From positions 248,001-312,000 of the forward strand of contig JALMLS010000228.1 in the NCBI GenBank assembly GCA_038496445.1: a DNA stretch of 64,000 bases, in the 5' to 3' direction. This document shows positions 9,431 to 19,110 of this stretch, one piece after another. The notes under the pieces are model-generated. The model saw nothing but the letters and a program-made list of their open reading frames with translations, did not search any database and was not told the DNA's origin. Each line of letters begins with the position of its first letter. Within the stretch, counting starts at the first letter, position 1. The translations under genes were made by a program, and so were the position numbers. The DNA is from Trichosphaerium sp. ATCC 40318 (taxonomy: Eukaryota; Discosea; Flabellinia; Trichosidae).

Positions 9431-10020
9431 CATGGATACCGTTGTTAGGCCTACTTATATACACAATAAGATAAAGTTGATCGTTCGTTCTTACACCCTT
9501 TGTTACAGAGATGAAGGTTATTGTAGACATGTTCATACTACAGTTTCATACAAGAGTGACAGATACAGGTGTTATGGCTTTGGTTTCACAATACTGCATT
9601 TTAGTGCTGGCAGTACTGGTTGGAAAGTTGGTTAACATCACTAAGAGACATGCAAAAACATAGCACTGTACAAGCTTGGTTTATATAGTATGCCTGTTGT
9701 AGCTAGTCAAATAACGAATGCATATTCATCTATGTGATGAAAAGATTGAGAGTATCAAAAATGAGTATTGCGATATAAAGAGATGTAGTTGTGTGGGTAA
9801 AATAATTGCCTCACTGTTAGCAACAGTGAGGTTTTTTTCTTATTTTTTACATAAACATTTTCACGTGATAACTATTGGCAACAGTGAGTGTTAACCTTCT
9901 AAAACCGGCAAAAATGTGCAACACAAGAATGGACTTTGTGCTTAAACAATTTAAATTATTTAGCGTACACATTTAGCGGCAAGTCTCTGTTGTTTGACAC
10001 AAAGCTAAACTTTGAACAAG
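9431..10020. other. intergenic with a terminator-like hairpin
   Basis: No coding exon is supported here. The stretch holds the perfect hairpin and T-run described separately (9809-9838), a second copy of part of that stem about 40 bp downstream, and one CACGTG near 9860. A TGATGA box occurs near 9737, but I see no matching D box, so I do not call a snoRNA. Confidence 0.45.
9809..9838 (+). terminator. perfect 10-bp hairpin followed by seven T
   Basis: CCTCACTGTT at 9809-9818 pairs perfectly with AACAGTGAGG at 9822-9831 around a 3-base loop, and seven T residues follow directly. This is the shape of an intrinsic or RNA polymerase III-type terminator. In a eukaryote it could mark the 3' end of a small non-coding RNA transcribed rightwards from about 9650, but I recognise no such RNA. 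Confidence 0.4.
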
Positions 10021-10755
10021 ATGCGCATCTTATCACTCGCTGTTCTTTCTTTCGTACTGTACTACGTACAGTGCATATCAAAAATGCCTTTACAAGCTCA
10101 GGAGTCAACTGTTTACAATCTGAAGATAACCATCAACCCAAAGTACTTGCCACTTCTTCAAGAGACTGACGAACGTGTTACTATCGTGAAATCAACGCCA
10201 AACGAAAACACAAACTATTTCGTAATGGCATCATTTTCTCCCTTTCCGAACAACTTCATCTCCCTTGATACATCTAAACGTTATATATACGCTTCATTCT
10301 CAAAGCTAGAGCCAGGGAAAGTCTTATTCATGGGCGACACAAAGAAAATCGACCTAGGATTCCTATATCCGTTCCATTACACCTTACAAGATGGCTTCTC
10401 AGTTCCTTACGTCGATAATAATCAAATTGGATTATTTTACAACGAAACAGGACATAACGACATTTTAACTTTTGGCGTTGGGCAAAACGTGACAGTGAAC
10501 GGTCAAGAATTTTCTAACATTGCTACTTTTGGTGATATGTTTCTTCCTGAGACTAAGAAAGTATATACACTTTCAGATGATGTATACGTATTCTTGTCGG
10601 GACCTTCGAAACCAAATACTATCATTGGTATCGGTGAAGAAGCTCTAGAAGGATTTGCATCTTCTTTGATTTACAGAGTTAAGTTTGATGCGTCACATGA
10701 TGATATTGTAATTGATTATGACTTACCTAATGGACGTTTTGTTGTTGTGAGTTAA
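10021..10755 (+). CDS. secreted protein of unknown function
   Basis: A single-exon gene of 244 residues. The first 20 residues (MRILSLAVLSFVLYYVQC) form a signal peptide, so the protein should enter the secretory pathway. The rest alternates short hydrophobic and polar stretches, suggesting a beta-rich fold, with possible N-glycosylation sites (NET, NVT). There is no membrane segment or GPI signal at the C-terminus, which ends in DLPNGRFVVVS. I do not recognise the family. Codon use looks more C-rich at third positions than in neighbours, which could mean high expression. An upstream in-frame TTG exists, but the ATG at 10021 directly begins the signal peptide and is the better start. Confidence 0.8.
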   Translation: MRILSLAVLSFVLYYVQCISKMPLQAQESTVYNLKITINPKYLPLLQETDERVTIVKSTPNENTNYFVMASFSPFPNNFISLDTSKRYIYASFSKLEPGKVLFMGDTKKIDLGFLYPFHYTLQDGFSVPYVDNNQIGLFYNETGHNDILTFGVGQNVTVNGQEFSNIATFGDMFLPETKKVYTLSDDVYVFLSGPSKPNTIIGIGEEALEGFASSLIYRVKFDASHDDIVIDYDLPNGRFVVVS

Positions 10756-10912
10756 TAAAGATTTACTTACGCCACTTGTTTTTCAAATATTAATTGAGTG
10801 TGGGCTGGTTTAACAAGCGGAAGACAGCGATTAAATAGCTCTTTATTTGGTATTTACTTGTTCTATTGCTAGCTACGGTAGCTAAACCTAGACACCTCCA
10901 AGTTTATGAAAA

Positions 10913-12480
10913 CTACTTAGCGCCCTTTAGTTGTTGCATTTTTTCTGCTATTACATCAGCAGTAATCTCATCTTTGTCTTGACAATTAATAGAGATATGG
11001 AAAGGCTACGTCTTTGCATGAGAAAAAAAACCAAGTAGAGAGAAAAGTACCTCAAAGAATTCATTGATAGCTCCTTTGTGAGATACAATAAGTCCTTTCT
11101 TCAGAGGACTTACGCTACCGCCAATCCAGTTGATGAAGAAGAACTAGAATACAAGTTAATCATAGGTAGCAACTTTAAGCGACTATTACTTGCCCTGTAC
11201 ATTGCAGAATCATCAATCTTGTCAGCAACACGCATGAAACCGTATAAAACACTTTTTGGATCTAGCTTAGCTTCAAGCTCTTGTATGCCACCTGAACCTT
11301 GACCGACAAGGCTTAGCTGCTTCTTACCAGTGTATCTAGTTACTTTGTAAGTACAATATATTATTTTAGTGGTTTTAGTGGTACCCAATTAACATCCAGT
11401 CAGTGTCAGTATTGTCATTCCTGACGTCTGCAATGGTTGCTTTCATAGCATCTTCTTCTTCAAATACCACAACTTGATTGGCTGTAGGAACCTTTAAAAT
11501 TGTATTAACAATTAATACAAGTTCATGTAGGACTTACAGCACTGCGAGGGGAAGCAGAAACCTTAGAACGACGTGGTGTAGTGTTGTTTGATTTTGCTGT
11601 AGGTTGTTGAAATGGTCTTTTAGCGTCATCTGCAGCAGTTTGTGCACTGATGTTTTTTACCTCACCACTTCGATCACGTGATCCAGAAGCATCAGCAATC
11701 TTATTAGCGATAATCTATACAAGCATTAAAAGTACTGCAAGGAAAGAAAATAACTTACTTCTGGAGTGACTTCGTCTTTTTCAGAAGCTACAATTTCAAC
11801 ATTGTAGTGACCAATGAACTCAGTGATAGCGCCTTTATTTGTTCCGATACGACCTTTCATAATACCTGGTACGTTGTCACCAACCCAAGTAATGTAACAA
11901 AAGCGTTTGGTTGGGATATCATCAACACTAAAGAAAAAATGAGCGTTAATTCGATCAAGAGATAAAAAAAAAAATGGGCGAAAATCCTTTTCGTTAGTTT
12001 CCAAGTTTGGAAATGCGTAGACAACCTCAGACTGAAAGAAATGTACGTTCAAACATGAAAAGGATAGAATATAGATAGACGTACACGTCTACAACTCGAA
12101 TTAAAGCGTAACCAACCATATCGTCCGATAGGTGATTAATAGCTTCTGCAACACCGCCGGTACCTTTAATTTATGCGTCAGTTGACAGAATAAAGCAAGT
12201 TGTGTCGCAAAAATAAAGTACCGCTTCCAAGCAAAATCAACGTAGTGATATCGCGTCCTTTGTACCCAAACAATATCCTAAAGGCGTATTTAGCGTTGTT
12301 TTACTTGCAACTACAAACCAGTCATTTTCTCCTGTAGTGTGAACGGCATCGAGCTGCTTTTGGCAGTCCTCGCTTTCTAGGTTAATACTAACACCAGAAT
12401 CACCTTATTTACGTTAGTTTACGTTTTTTAGTTTGTGTTCAACCTGATTTTTGTACAAAACCAGGTTTTCTTTCGTTCAT
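10913..12480 (-). CDS. double ADF-H (coactosin-type) actin-binding protein
   Basis: The spliced protein starts MNERKPGDSGVSINLESEDC and carries two actin-depolymerising-factor homology domains. Domain 1 includes NDWFVVASKTT, GTGGVAEAINHLSDDMVGYA, a beta strand RFCYITWVGDNVPGIMKGRI and NKGAITEFIGHYNVEI. A Ser/Pro/Lys-rich linker follows (KRPFQQPTAKSNN, SKVSASPRSA). Domain 2 includes DTDWMLIGY, GQGSGGIQELEAKLDPKS, VLYGFMRVADKIDDS and ends with a helix and KGAK. Coactosin-type domains bind actin filaments and protect barbed ends from capping. The pattern W-V-G-x-x-V with the basic K-G-R/K segment fits coactosin better than cofilin. Most coactosins have one domain; two with a linker recalls twinfilin in layout but not in sequence. 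It is divergent to the F-box/GTPase gene, about 305 bp away. Confidence 0.75.
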
Positions 12481-12785
12481 AGCAAATCGTAGTTCGGCCA
12501 TCGTAATTAGTAGTAACTGCAAAGTTTTCAACTCTGTTTTATCTTGATTTATAGAAAGGTTTTTGGGTAGCAAAGTCCTTTACCCAAATTCACAATGTGC
12601 TCATCGTTTGCACAAGTGCCATTAAGTGCTGCATTTTTGGTGACTAGGTCTGTACGGCAAAGCGTATGCAAGATAATTGCCTAGCATGTACAATGAGCGC
12701 GCTTCGAGAGCCTTGAAATTTGTTGGCTGTCACTAAGAAAACTCAACTATTTTCGCTTTTATTTGAAACTATTTGTAAAAATCAA
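12481..12785. other. divergent promoter region
   Basis: This interval separates the starts of the double coactosin-type gene (minus) and the F-box/GTPase gene (plus). I see no exon in it. It should hold both promoters. Confidence 0.4.
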
Positions 12786-14281
12786 ATGACAACTACAAGC
12801 GAGCTACTAGACCTTCCTCTAGAAGTATTAATTTATGTATTAAGAAACGTACCGTCTTTATCGTTACTACGCTCGTTGTCTGTATCTAGAGTATGGCGTA
12901 TGATCATAACAACCGCGCCTGAACTGAAAGTACGGCCATATTCTGTTATTTAACTACAAGTGTTTTTATTTTAACGTTACTGAACGCGTCAACTGATCTA
13001 TTGCTTAGTCTGTTCAGTTTTATACAAAAACACTGTGTTCTGGCCATTTTATTATCAGAGAAAGTCCTACCCCAGTCAGTAAGCGTTCAAAAAAAAAAGG
13101 AAAAAATTCAACTTTTTTGACATGAGAGATCGTAGGCTTGTTCAACCGATTATTCGAAAAAGGTAGCTTTCTATGCTTGACAAGAGCGCAATTACTTGTT
13201 TACGAAACAGAAAACAAGGTGTGATATGCAATTAATCGAGCTTTTTTACTATTAATGAATAGTCAATGACACTTCTTTTCGAAATAGGAAAATTTAGTTC
13301 TTACTATTCCGCATGAAACAACAAATCTATATATTCATAAGGAATATATTCTCTGCGACTATAAGACAATATTGCGTGGTGGACTTAGAACTTTGAGGTT
13401 TTATGTACCAACGATAGGAGGGGGTTATCGTCCTGATATACAAACATGGTGTGATTATGCTAAAGAGTTGTACGTTCACAACATTGCCACGAGCTCCAGC
13501 AATTAATCTGGTTTTCTTTAACTGCTCGTCATAGCCGAAATACTTACAGGGAAAAGAGGAAAATTCTCGTACTTGGAGCTGCAAGAGTTGGTAAAACAAA
13601 GTTTATTGAGAGATATGTTACTGGTAGTCTATCAAATAATGAATATAAACCGACTATTGCAGTTGAAAAGGTATCTTTAATATTTGTAAATCACGTGACT
13701 CAAAGTTGATTTTCATCACTAGAGTATTAAACGTACAGAACACACATTCGAGGAGCACACATACAGAACAAAAATAGATATATGGGACCTGAGTGGAGAC
13801 TTAGAATATAATGTAAGATCTATGAAAATTGTACTACTGTTTCTTTTTAATTGTACTATTTCTCTACATGAAGATACAGCTTACTAAAATTGTTATTTAG
13901 AAAGTGGGTATTAGATGGAGTTATATAAGAGATGCAACAAGTTTGATTCACATATTCGATGTTACAGATCCAACGTCATTTGAAACAACACAAATGCTTT
14001 TACAATATTTCACATCATCAACAAAACCTATATTGATTGTAGGTAATAAAATGGACCAACAAAAAGATAGAAAAGTTTCTTCTGAGCAAGGTAAAGAACT
14101 TGCACGAAAACATAATGGAGTGTATCTCGAAACATCTGTGAAATATAATATCAATGGTACTAGTATAAAGTGTACTTGTAGATACTGACTTTTTTGTGTT
14201 GTAGTAAAACAGTGTTTTGACATTGTCGAAAGACTAACTGTAGAGAAAAAGGAATTTAGGCTACCTCGCGCCTTGTGTTAA
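12786..14281 (+). CDS. F-box protein fused to a Ras-like GTPase
   Basis: The start MTTTSELLDLPLEVLIYVLR is a clear F-box (LDLPLEVLIYVLRNVPSLSL, then VSRVWRMI). An exon from 13287 then reads ENLVLTIPHETTNLYIHKEY and continues with about 40 residues of unknown fold. It splices in frame into a small GTPase: G1 GAARVGKT, G2 region KPTIAVEK, G3 DIWDLSGD, G4 GNKMDQQ and G5 ETSVK, ending RLPRALC. The G3 Gln used for hydrolysis in Ras is replaced by Asp, so GTP turnover may be slow. The intron joining the F-box to the rest is about 355 nt, long for this genome, and may hide another exon or a gene boundary. If one protein, a GTPase switch could control an SCF ligase. The end RALC leaves one Cys for possible prenylation but is not a standard CAAX box. 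Confidence 0.65.
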
Positions 14282-14354
14282 ATGATACTTTCTCCTTGTT
14301 TTGTTCTACAGAGTAAATTGAAGCTAAGTTATCAAGAATATTTTTTAAATGTGT

Positions 14355-15257
14355 TCAGTTTCTTGTTTTGTAGGAAAGGTTAATAGTATGAACTCCTTTT
14401 AGTGCTTTGATGCTTTTATCAGTTACTGAAGTGCCCGAAAGGTTAATGACATGAACACCAGCAAGAGCTTTAACGCCTTTGTCAGTTACTGGAGTGACAC
14501 CAAGGTGAATAGTATGAACCCCTTTCAGCGCTTTGATGCCTTCATCTGTTACTGAAGTGCGATAAAGGTCAATAGTATGAATGCCCTTCAGTGCTTTGAT
14601 GCCTTCATCAGTTACTGAAGTGCGAGAAAGGTTAATATTGTGAACACCAACAAGTGCTTTTACACCTTCATCTGTTACTGAAGTGCAAGAGAGGTTAATA
14701 GTGTGGACCCCAGCAAGTGCTTTAATGCCTTCATCTGTAACTAAAGTGTCACCAAGGTTAATGTTATAAGCGCCAGCAAGTGCTTTTATGCCTTCATCAG
14801 TTACTTGTGTGAAAGCAAGGTTAATAGTATGAACTCCAGCAAGTGCCTTGATGCCTGTATCTGTTATTGATGCGAAACCAAGGTCAATATCATGGACTCC
14901 TGCAAGTGCTTTGACACCTTCATCAGTTACTAAAGCGTTGGTAAGCTTAATAGTATGAACGCCATTAAATAGCTTTACAATGTCGTCATTAATATGTCCT
15001 TTTAGTACGATTTTAGAGTGTTTAAGAACCCCAGCATGTTCTACAACTGACTTTGCCTGAGTTAGTGTTGTAATCGTAATAGCGCTGTATCCAATAATGT
15101 CATGAACGATAGAAGCAATGAATTGACAGCTTTGACAGGCTGCAAATCGAGATTTCGTTGTATGACGCAAGATATGGGCTAATATCTCTGTAGGTAGCTG
15201 CAGCAAATTTGTACACCTCCTACGGCCAATTTCACGCGTCTTTGAGCTAGAAAGCAT
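14355..15257 (-). CDS. F-box protein with ten 21-residue leucine-rich repeats (second copy)
   Basis: A single-exon gene of 300 codons. The F-box is at residues about 17-55 (LLQLPTEILAHILRHT, then SRFAACQSCQFIASIVHD). Residues about 93-297 hold ten 21-residue repeats of the form VTDEGIKALAGVHTINLSRTS. The N-terminal regions of this protein and the one at 7990-8988 differ strongly, while their repeats are close, so the repeats evolve together or have been exchanged. It should act as a substrate adaptor of an SCF ubiquitin ligase; the target is unknown. The gene converges with the F-box/GTPase gene with 73 bp between stop codons. Confidence 0.85.
   Translation of the reverse strand: MLSSSKTREIGRRRCTNLLQLPTEILAHILRHTTKSRFAACQSCQFIASIVHDIIGYSAITITTLTQAKSVVEHAGVLKHSKIVLKGHINDDIVKLFNGVHTIKLTNALVTDEGVKALAGVHDIDLGFASITDTGIKALAGVHTINLAFTQVTDEGIKALAGAYNINLGDTLVTDEGIKALAGVHTINLSCTSVTDEGVKALVGVHNINLSRTSVTDEGIKALKGIHTIDLYRTSVTDEGIKALKGVHTIHLGVTPVTDKGVKALAGVHVINLSGTSVTDKSIKALKGVHTINLSYKTRN
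14367..14981 (-). repeat. 63-bp coding repeat array (LRR units), second array
   Basis: Ten tandem 63-bp units encode the leucine-rich repeats. The framework codons are almost the same as those in the array at 8038-8652, about 6 kb away and in the same orientation. Confidence 0.8.
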
Positions 15258-15615
15258 AGTATTGTAACAAGCAATATCACGTGAACAAAAGCAACAGTTG
15301 ACCTAAAGTGACCAGCAGTAACTTAAGAGCATCGAAAAACCTTAAATTCATAAAGTCACACATACGTTTAAACCCACATTGTATTTATTATATTTAATAT
15401 AATTAAATGCGGTTGAGTTTCTTTCTTGCAAGCAAAGTTGTTAGCAAGTAAGTTGAGCACAGTTTGATAATGATAGTGTTGATGCTTAGTATTAAAGTTG
15501 CCTATAGGTCCAACTAGCTCATGTCTCGTTCATCTTATCAACACTTCTGAGAGGGTGTCCACATTGGAACACAATATTAGCCAACTTTTTTTTATTGTAT
15601 TAGTTTTGTTAGTTG
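15258..15615. other. intergenic, no gene seen
   Basis: The stretch lies between the start of an F-box/LRR gene and the stop codon of the LNS2 gene, both minus strand. It is AT-rich and has one CACGTG near 15278. No exon is supported. Confidence 0.45.
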
Positions 15616-18072
15616 TTAGACGTTAAAGCTTGTGTTTGGTATTGGTACATCCGCCATTGGTACTTTACTAAACCATTTGAAATGGTCTGAAAAATCTTTA
15701 CCAATCTGATTGCCAACATCTTGTCCAGCAGTCTTTAAGAAAAAAGATCGATCCTTTTTTTGAAAGTAAGTTAGAAAATTTCTCAAAAGAAATAATAAAA
15801 GGCTTGTTAGTCATCTAAAGTATTCGTTTTTAAGCCTTGGATTAAACTTGTTTGTAGAAACAACATACCTCAGATATACCAAGAGATTTATATGCTTTAA
15901 AATCAGTCGCAGTATTACCATAACCAGCATATATTTCAATATTTTTTTGGATGAACTTTGCTGATAAAAAGGAAACTTTAAAGTCTCCTACTCCTGCTTT
16001 TGTTGCAGGTATCTTAAAAAAAAGTCAGAATAAACTTACTAATCCTTGACACCTGTACAGAAAGAAAAAGATGATTACGTACATGATATATTGGCAAAGT
16101 AGGCAAACTTGAGTCTGTGTGGCCTACAATACCTGGAGGAAATCCTCTGTTGCGTAACCAAGACAATGTAAAGTTATAGTGAGTACCTAATGTATACATA
16201 ATGAGAAAAAAATCGTTTTTGACACGTGTTTCTGCTACGAAATTGCGTAAAATACATAACAAGGTTTTTTTTAAAGAAAATATTTATGAAACGCTTTATG
16301 ACGTACCAGCTCGTCCACTAAGGTAAATAGGTACGTATCCTTTAGCATACCATCCACGCACTATGCTGCACGCTCCGTTTCTCATAGAAGGATTGATTGA
16401 AATATAAAACTATAAAGAGTTGTCAACCACAAAAGTTTAGGCTGTTTACTATAAATAGCTTCGTACAGGGTCAAGTGATAGTTGAGTAACAACATGAATA
16501 TCAGAAGGTGTAAGAGTTCCATCAATATCGAATACTACAGCTTTGACACCTTTTTTAAATACCCATATTGAACCCTGTTGAAAAGAAAAAAAGTTAGGAT
16601 TGGGGTTTGTACAAACATAAATTACGTACTTCAGCTGAAGTGAGATCAGAATGAGAAACCATAACCATTCTGTAGCGCCCTTCTTCTGATATGACAGTCT
16701 TTGGTATATCAAATTCTACACGTTCTTGTGTAAGATCACCTCCAACCGACTAATGTACAATAAGGAACATCAAAACAACAAAAAAGAAAACTCAAAAAAA
16801 ACCAATCATGATTATACTCACTCTAAGCTTTTGTGTGCCAAAAGAAGTCCATTTACCTTCGTATATATGTGTATTTGGTTCCTAAAATACTGGTAAATAC
16901 AAAGAAAATGGCAACGGGTTCTTGAAGATAAAGAAATAAACTTGAACGATAAAAAATTTAACTTGGTTCGACTACACTTCATAGCCTATTTTGGAAGCAA
17001 GCAACAAAGAGCGATTGTATTTGGTTCATTTACCTGAAGGAAAAGTTCTACGGTCTTACTACGAGCTACATAAACTCCTAGTTTTCCCCACTTGAAATAA
17101 CCATGAACAGTAACAACTGCATTATCATCCATTTTTGCTAGTTCATCCACGTGGTAAATATCATCTAACCCACATCTGTGGTTTGCAAACTTTTCTTTAA
17201 GGCCATGAGCTCCTTTTTGAGTTGTTCTATGTTTAAGTTGCTATAGAAGGCGTAAGAAAGTAAACAAGCGAACAAAACCGAAATTTCAATTTTTTTTGGG
17301 ATACTCACAGATTTGAGGTAGGAAGTTTGCTCTCTTGCTACAATTTGTTGTATTGGAGTAGGCGGTCTACAAGACTCAACAGGGAATACTTCCTTTCGTA
17401 AGTAATATCCGTCATCCTTTCCCTACAATAAACACTGTCAGGCTTTGTAAAGTTTTCAAAACAAAAAAAAAGTACACTTCTTCACGTACATAGAGTTCAG
17501 TAAATTCTAATTTTATGTTCACTGTTCCAACCTCTCGTCCTTTGTGATCTTTAATCGAATACTTTACTTTCTCTTTAAAACAAATTCATGTTAGAGAAGT
17601 ACGTCACACATAAAAACAAAGGTGCACCTTTCTTGTTAGTGTCCAATTCATGGAAATGAATAACAACCTTTCCAGTCTCATGCGAAGTTGACGAACTTGA
17701 AGATGCCTTAAAGGCCTTGGTTCCACGACGGAGAGATAAAGTAACAAACTGGTAAGAATGAAAGATGTACCTAAAGCACTGGCGTTAACAATACTAACCA
17801 TATACAAAGTAAAAAAAAACTTACAAAAGCATTTCTTGTTTCCATTTGGCAAAACCTCCTTTAAATGCGAGCCTCTTTGAGTTAATATGCTGTCCATCAG
17901 CTTCCACTCTCCAATACCGACGACCAGACTTTACATTATCAAGGGTAGCATCACAAACTACCAAAAACAATCAAAATCACAGCAACAAAAATTGTTTTCT
18001 GAACTCGCAAATAGCGCACTTGTTAGCTTCAATTCACTACAAAAAGGTCCACGTGTATGCTTTGTTGGACAT
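15616..18072 (-). CDS. LNS2 (lipin/Nir2-type) HAD-fold protein with C2-like N-terminus
   Basis: The spliced product has an N-terminal beta-rich part that looks C2-like (SGRRYWRVEADGQHI, GKVVIHFHELDTNKK, VKYSIKDHKGREVGTVNIKL), a middle beta-rich part (MDDNAVVTVHGYFKWGKLGV), and a C-terminal LNS2 domain. The LNS2 part has the HAD catalytic motif AVVFDIDGTLTPSDIHVVTQ, then GYVPIYLSGRAGTHYNFT, RNRGFPPGIV, and IYAGYGNTATDFKAYKSLGI, ending NTSFNV. Lipins use DxDGT to dephosphorylate phosphatidic acid, whereas Nir2/RdgB-type LNS2 domains bind phosphatidic acid; here both Asp are present, so catalysis is possible. It probably acts at membranes. The first exon is not resolved: an ATG at 18072 opens MSNKAYT but its splice to the next exon does not keep frame with any GT-AG choice I tried. 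One early join (near 17810) is also uncertain. Confidence 0.7.
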
Positions 18073-18216
18073 TGAAGAGGTGCCTATTAAGAAGAATAAA
18101 TATACAAGGCAAGTCACTTCAACCAGTACCGTTTGCTTAGCAAACGTATAGTACATGTCTTTATCCATAAAATGATGTGTTCCAGCAGCAGGAGTGAATA
18201 CACCCTTGACAATAAA

Positions 18217-18867
18217 TTAGACGCATTTCTCCGCAATTATTTGCTGTAATTGTGCACGTGCTTTATCCATAAAGTGTTGTCCGACTTTAACTGCATGTTT
18301 ACGGCTTTTAGCATTTATAAGAGTAACAAGAGTTGTCACTGCATCTCTTCCTGTTTTGAAAAAGGAAATTAGTACAAATTTCGTTTACACTCTACTTTAT
18401 ACCAGTAAATGAGCGTTTGAACGTCTTGAAATGGTATTTTCTAGTCTTCGCAGGCGTTTGGGCGACAAAAAGAGCAATAATGTTATCAATTGTGTCACGA
18501 CCTTTACAAATAGCCAAAGCCTTCTTTTCGTTCATCTACAATAACGTCAGAACGAGGAGAAATTAAACTGTTATGTTAATTTGTTTACGACCTTGTACTC
18601 GCGAGCAATATCGTAAGCGCATACTTCGTCATCCTCCGACGTTGTTTCTGTCTTTGAGGTTTTTTTCAAATTGGGTACAGATGTAGACCGTGCTATTGAT
18701 CGCCTACGCCGTGATGGTTCTTCCGTAGGCTCAGGATCGCTTTCACGCGATATAGGAGGACGTTGTGTTACAGTTAGTGTTGTAGCCCTTTGCCTACGCC
18801 GTGTGGGTGGTTGAACAGACACAGCCTTGCGCACGGGTACTGGTTCGTCATAAGTCGTTTCGCTCAT
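18217..18867 (-). CDS. basic protein with DEP-like C-terminal segments
   Basis: Three exons. The first 90 residues are Arg/Pro/Ser-rich and likely disordered (PTRRRQRATT, PSRRRRSIARSTSVPN), followed by an acidic patch (TTSEDDEVCAY). The C-terminal part has two related segments, KGRDTIDNIIALFVAQTPAK and FTGRDAVTTLVTLINAKSRK, the second continuing AVKVGQHFMDKARAQLQQII. The second fits the DEP-domain pattern F-x-G-x-x-A-V-x-x-L followed by A-x-x-L/V-G-Q-x-L-M-D. DEP domains attach signalling proteins to membranes or receptors. The ends are well placed: the ATG at 18867 begins MSETTYDEPVPV and the stop follows AEKCV. Family assignment is tentative. Confidence 0.6.
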
Positions 18868-19110
18868 GACGAATACAAAATTGTATGTTCATAAAATGAC
18901 TTATTAACGTTTCTCCGGTTGATCACACTCAAAACGAATGGCCCATAGCAAAACACATATAACCAAAACAAACATTTTGAGCGAAACTTATTGCTTCTCT
19001 ACAAGTAAACCAAACTACATCATACGCTCACCTGAACATCTACGAAGCTATTGAGGTGTATGTAGCGCATAAAAACAGATGCACATGCGAAAATACCTCC
19101 TACCTTGATT

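Noticed and set aside
16960-17000. GGTTCGACTAC string like a tRNA B box
   Set aside because: No A box, anticodon arm or acceptor stem can be built around it, and it lies between exons of the LNS2 gene.
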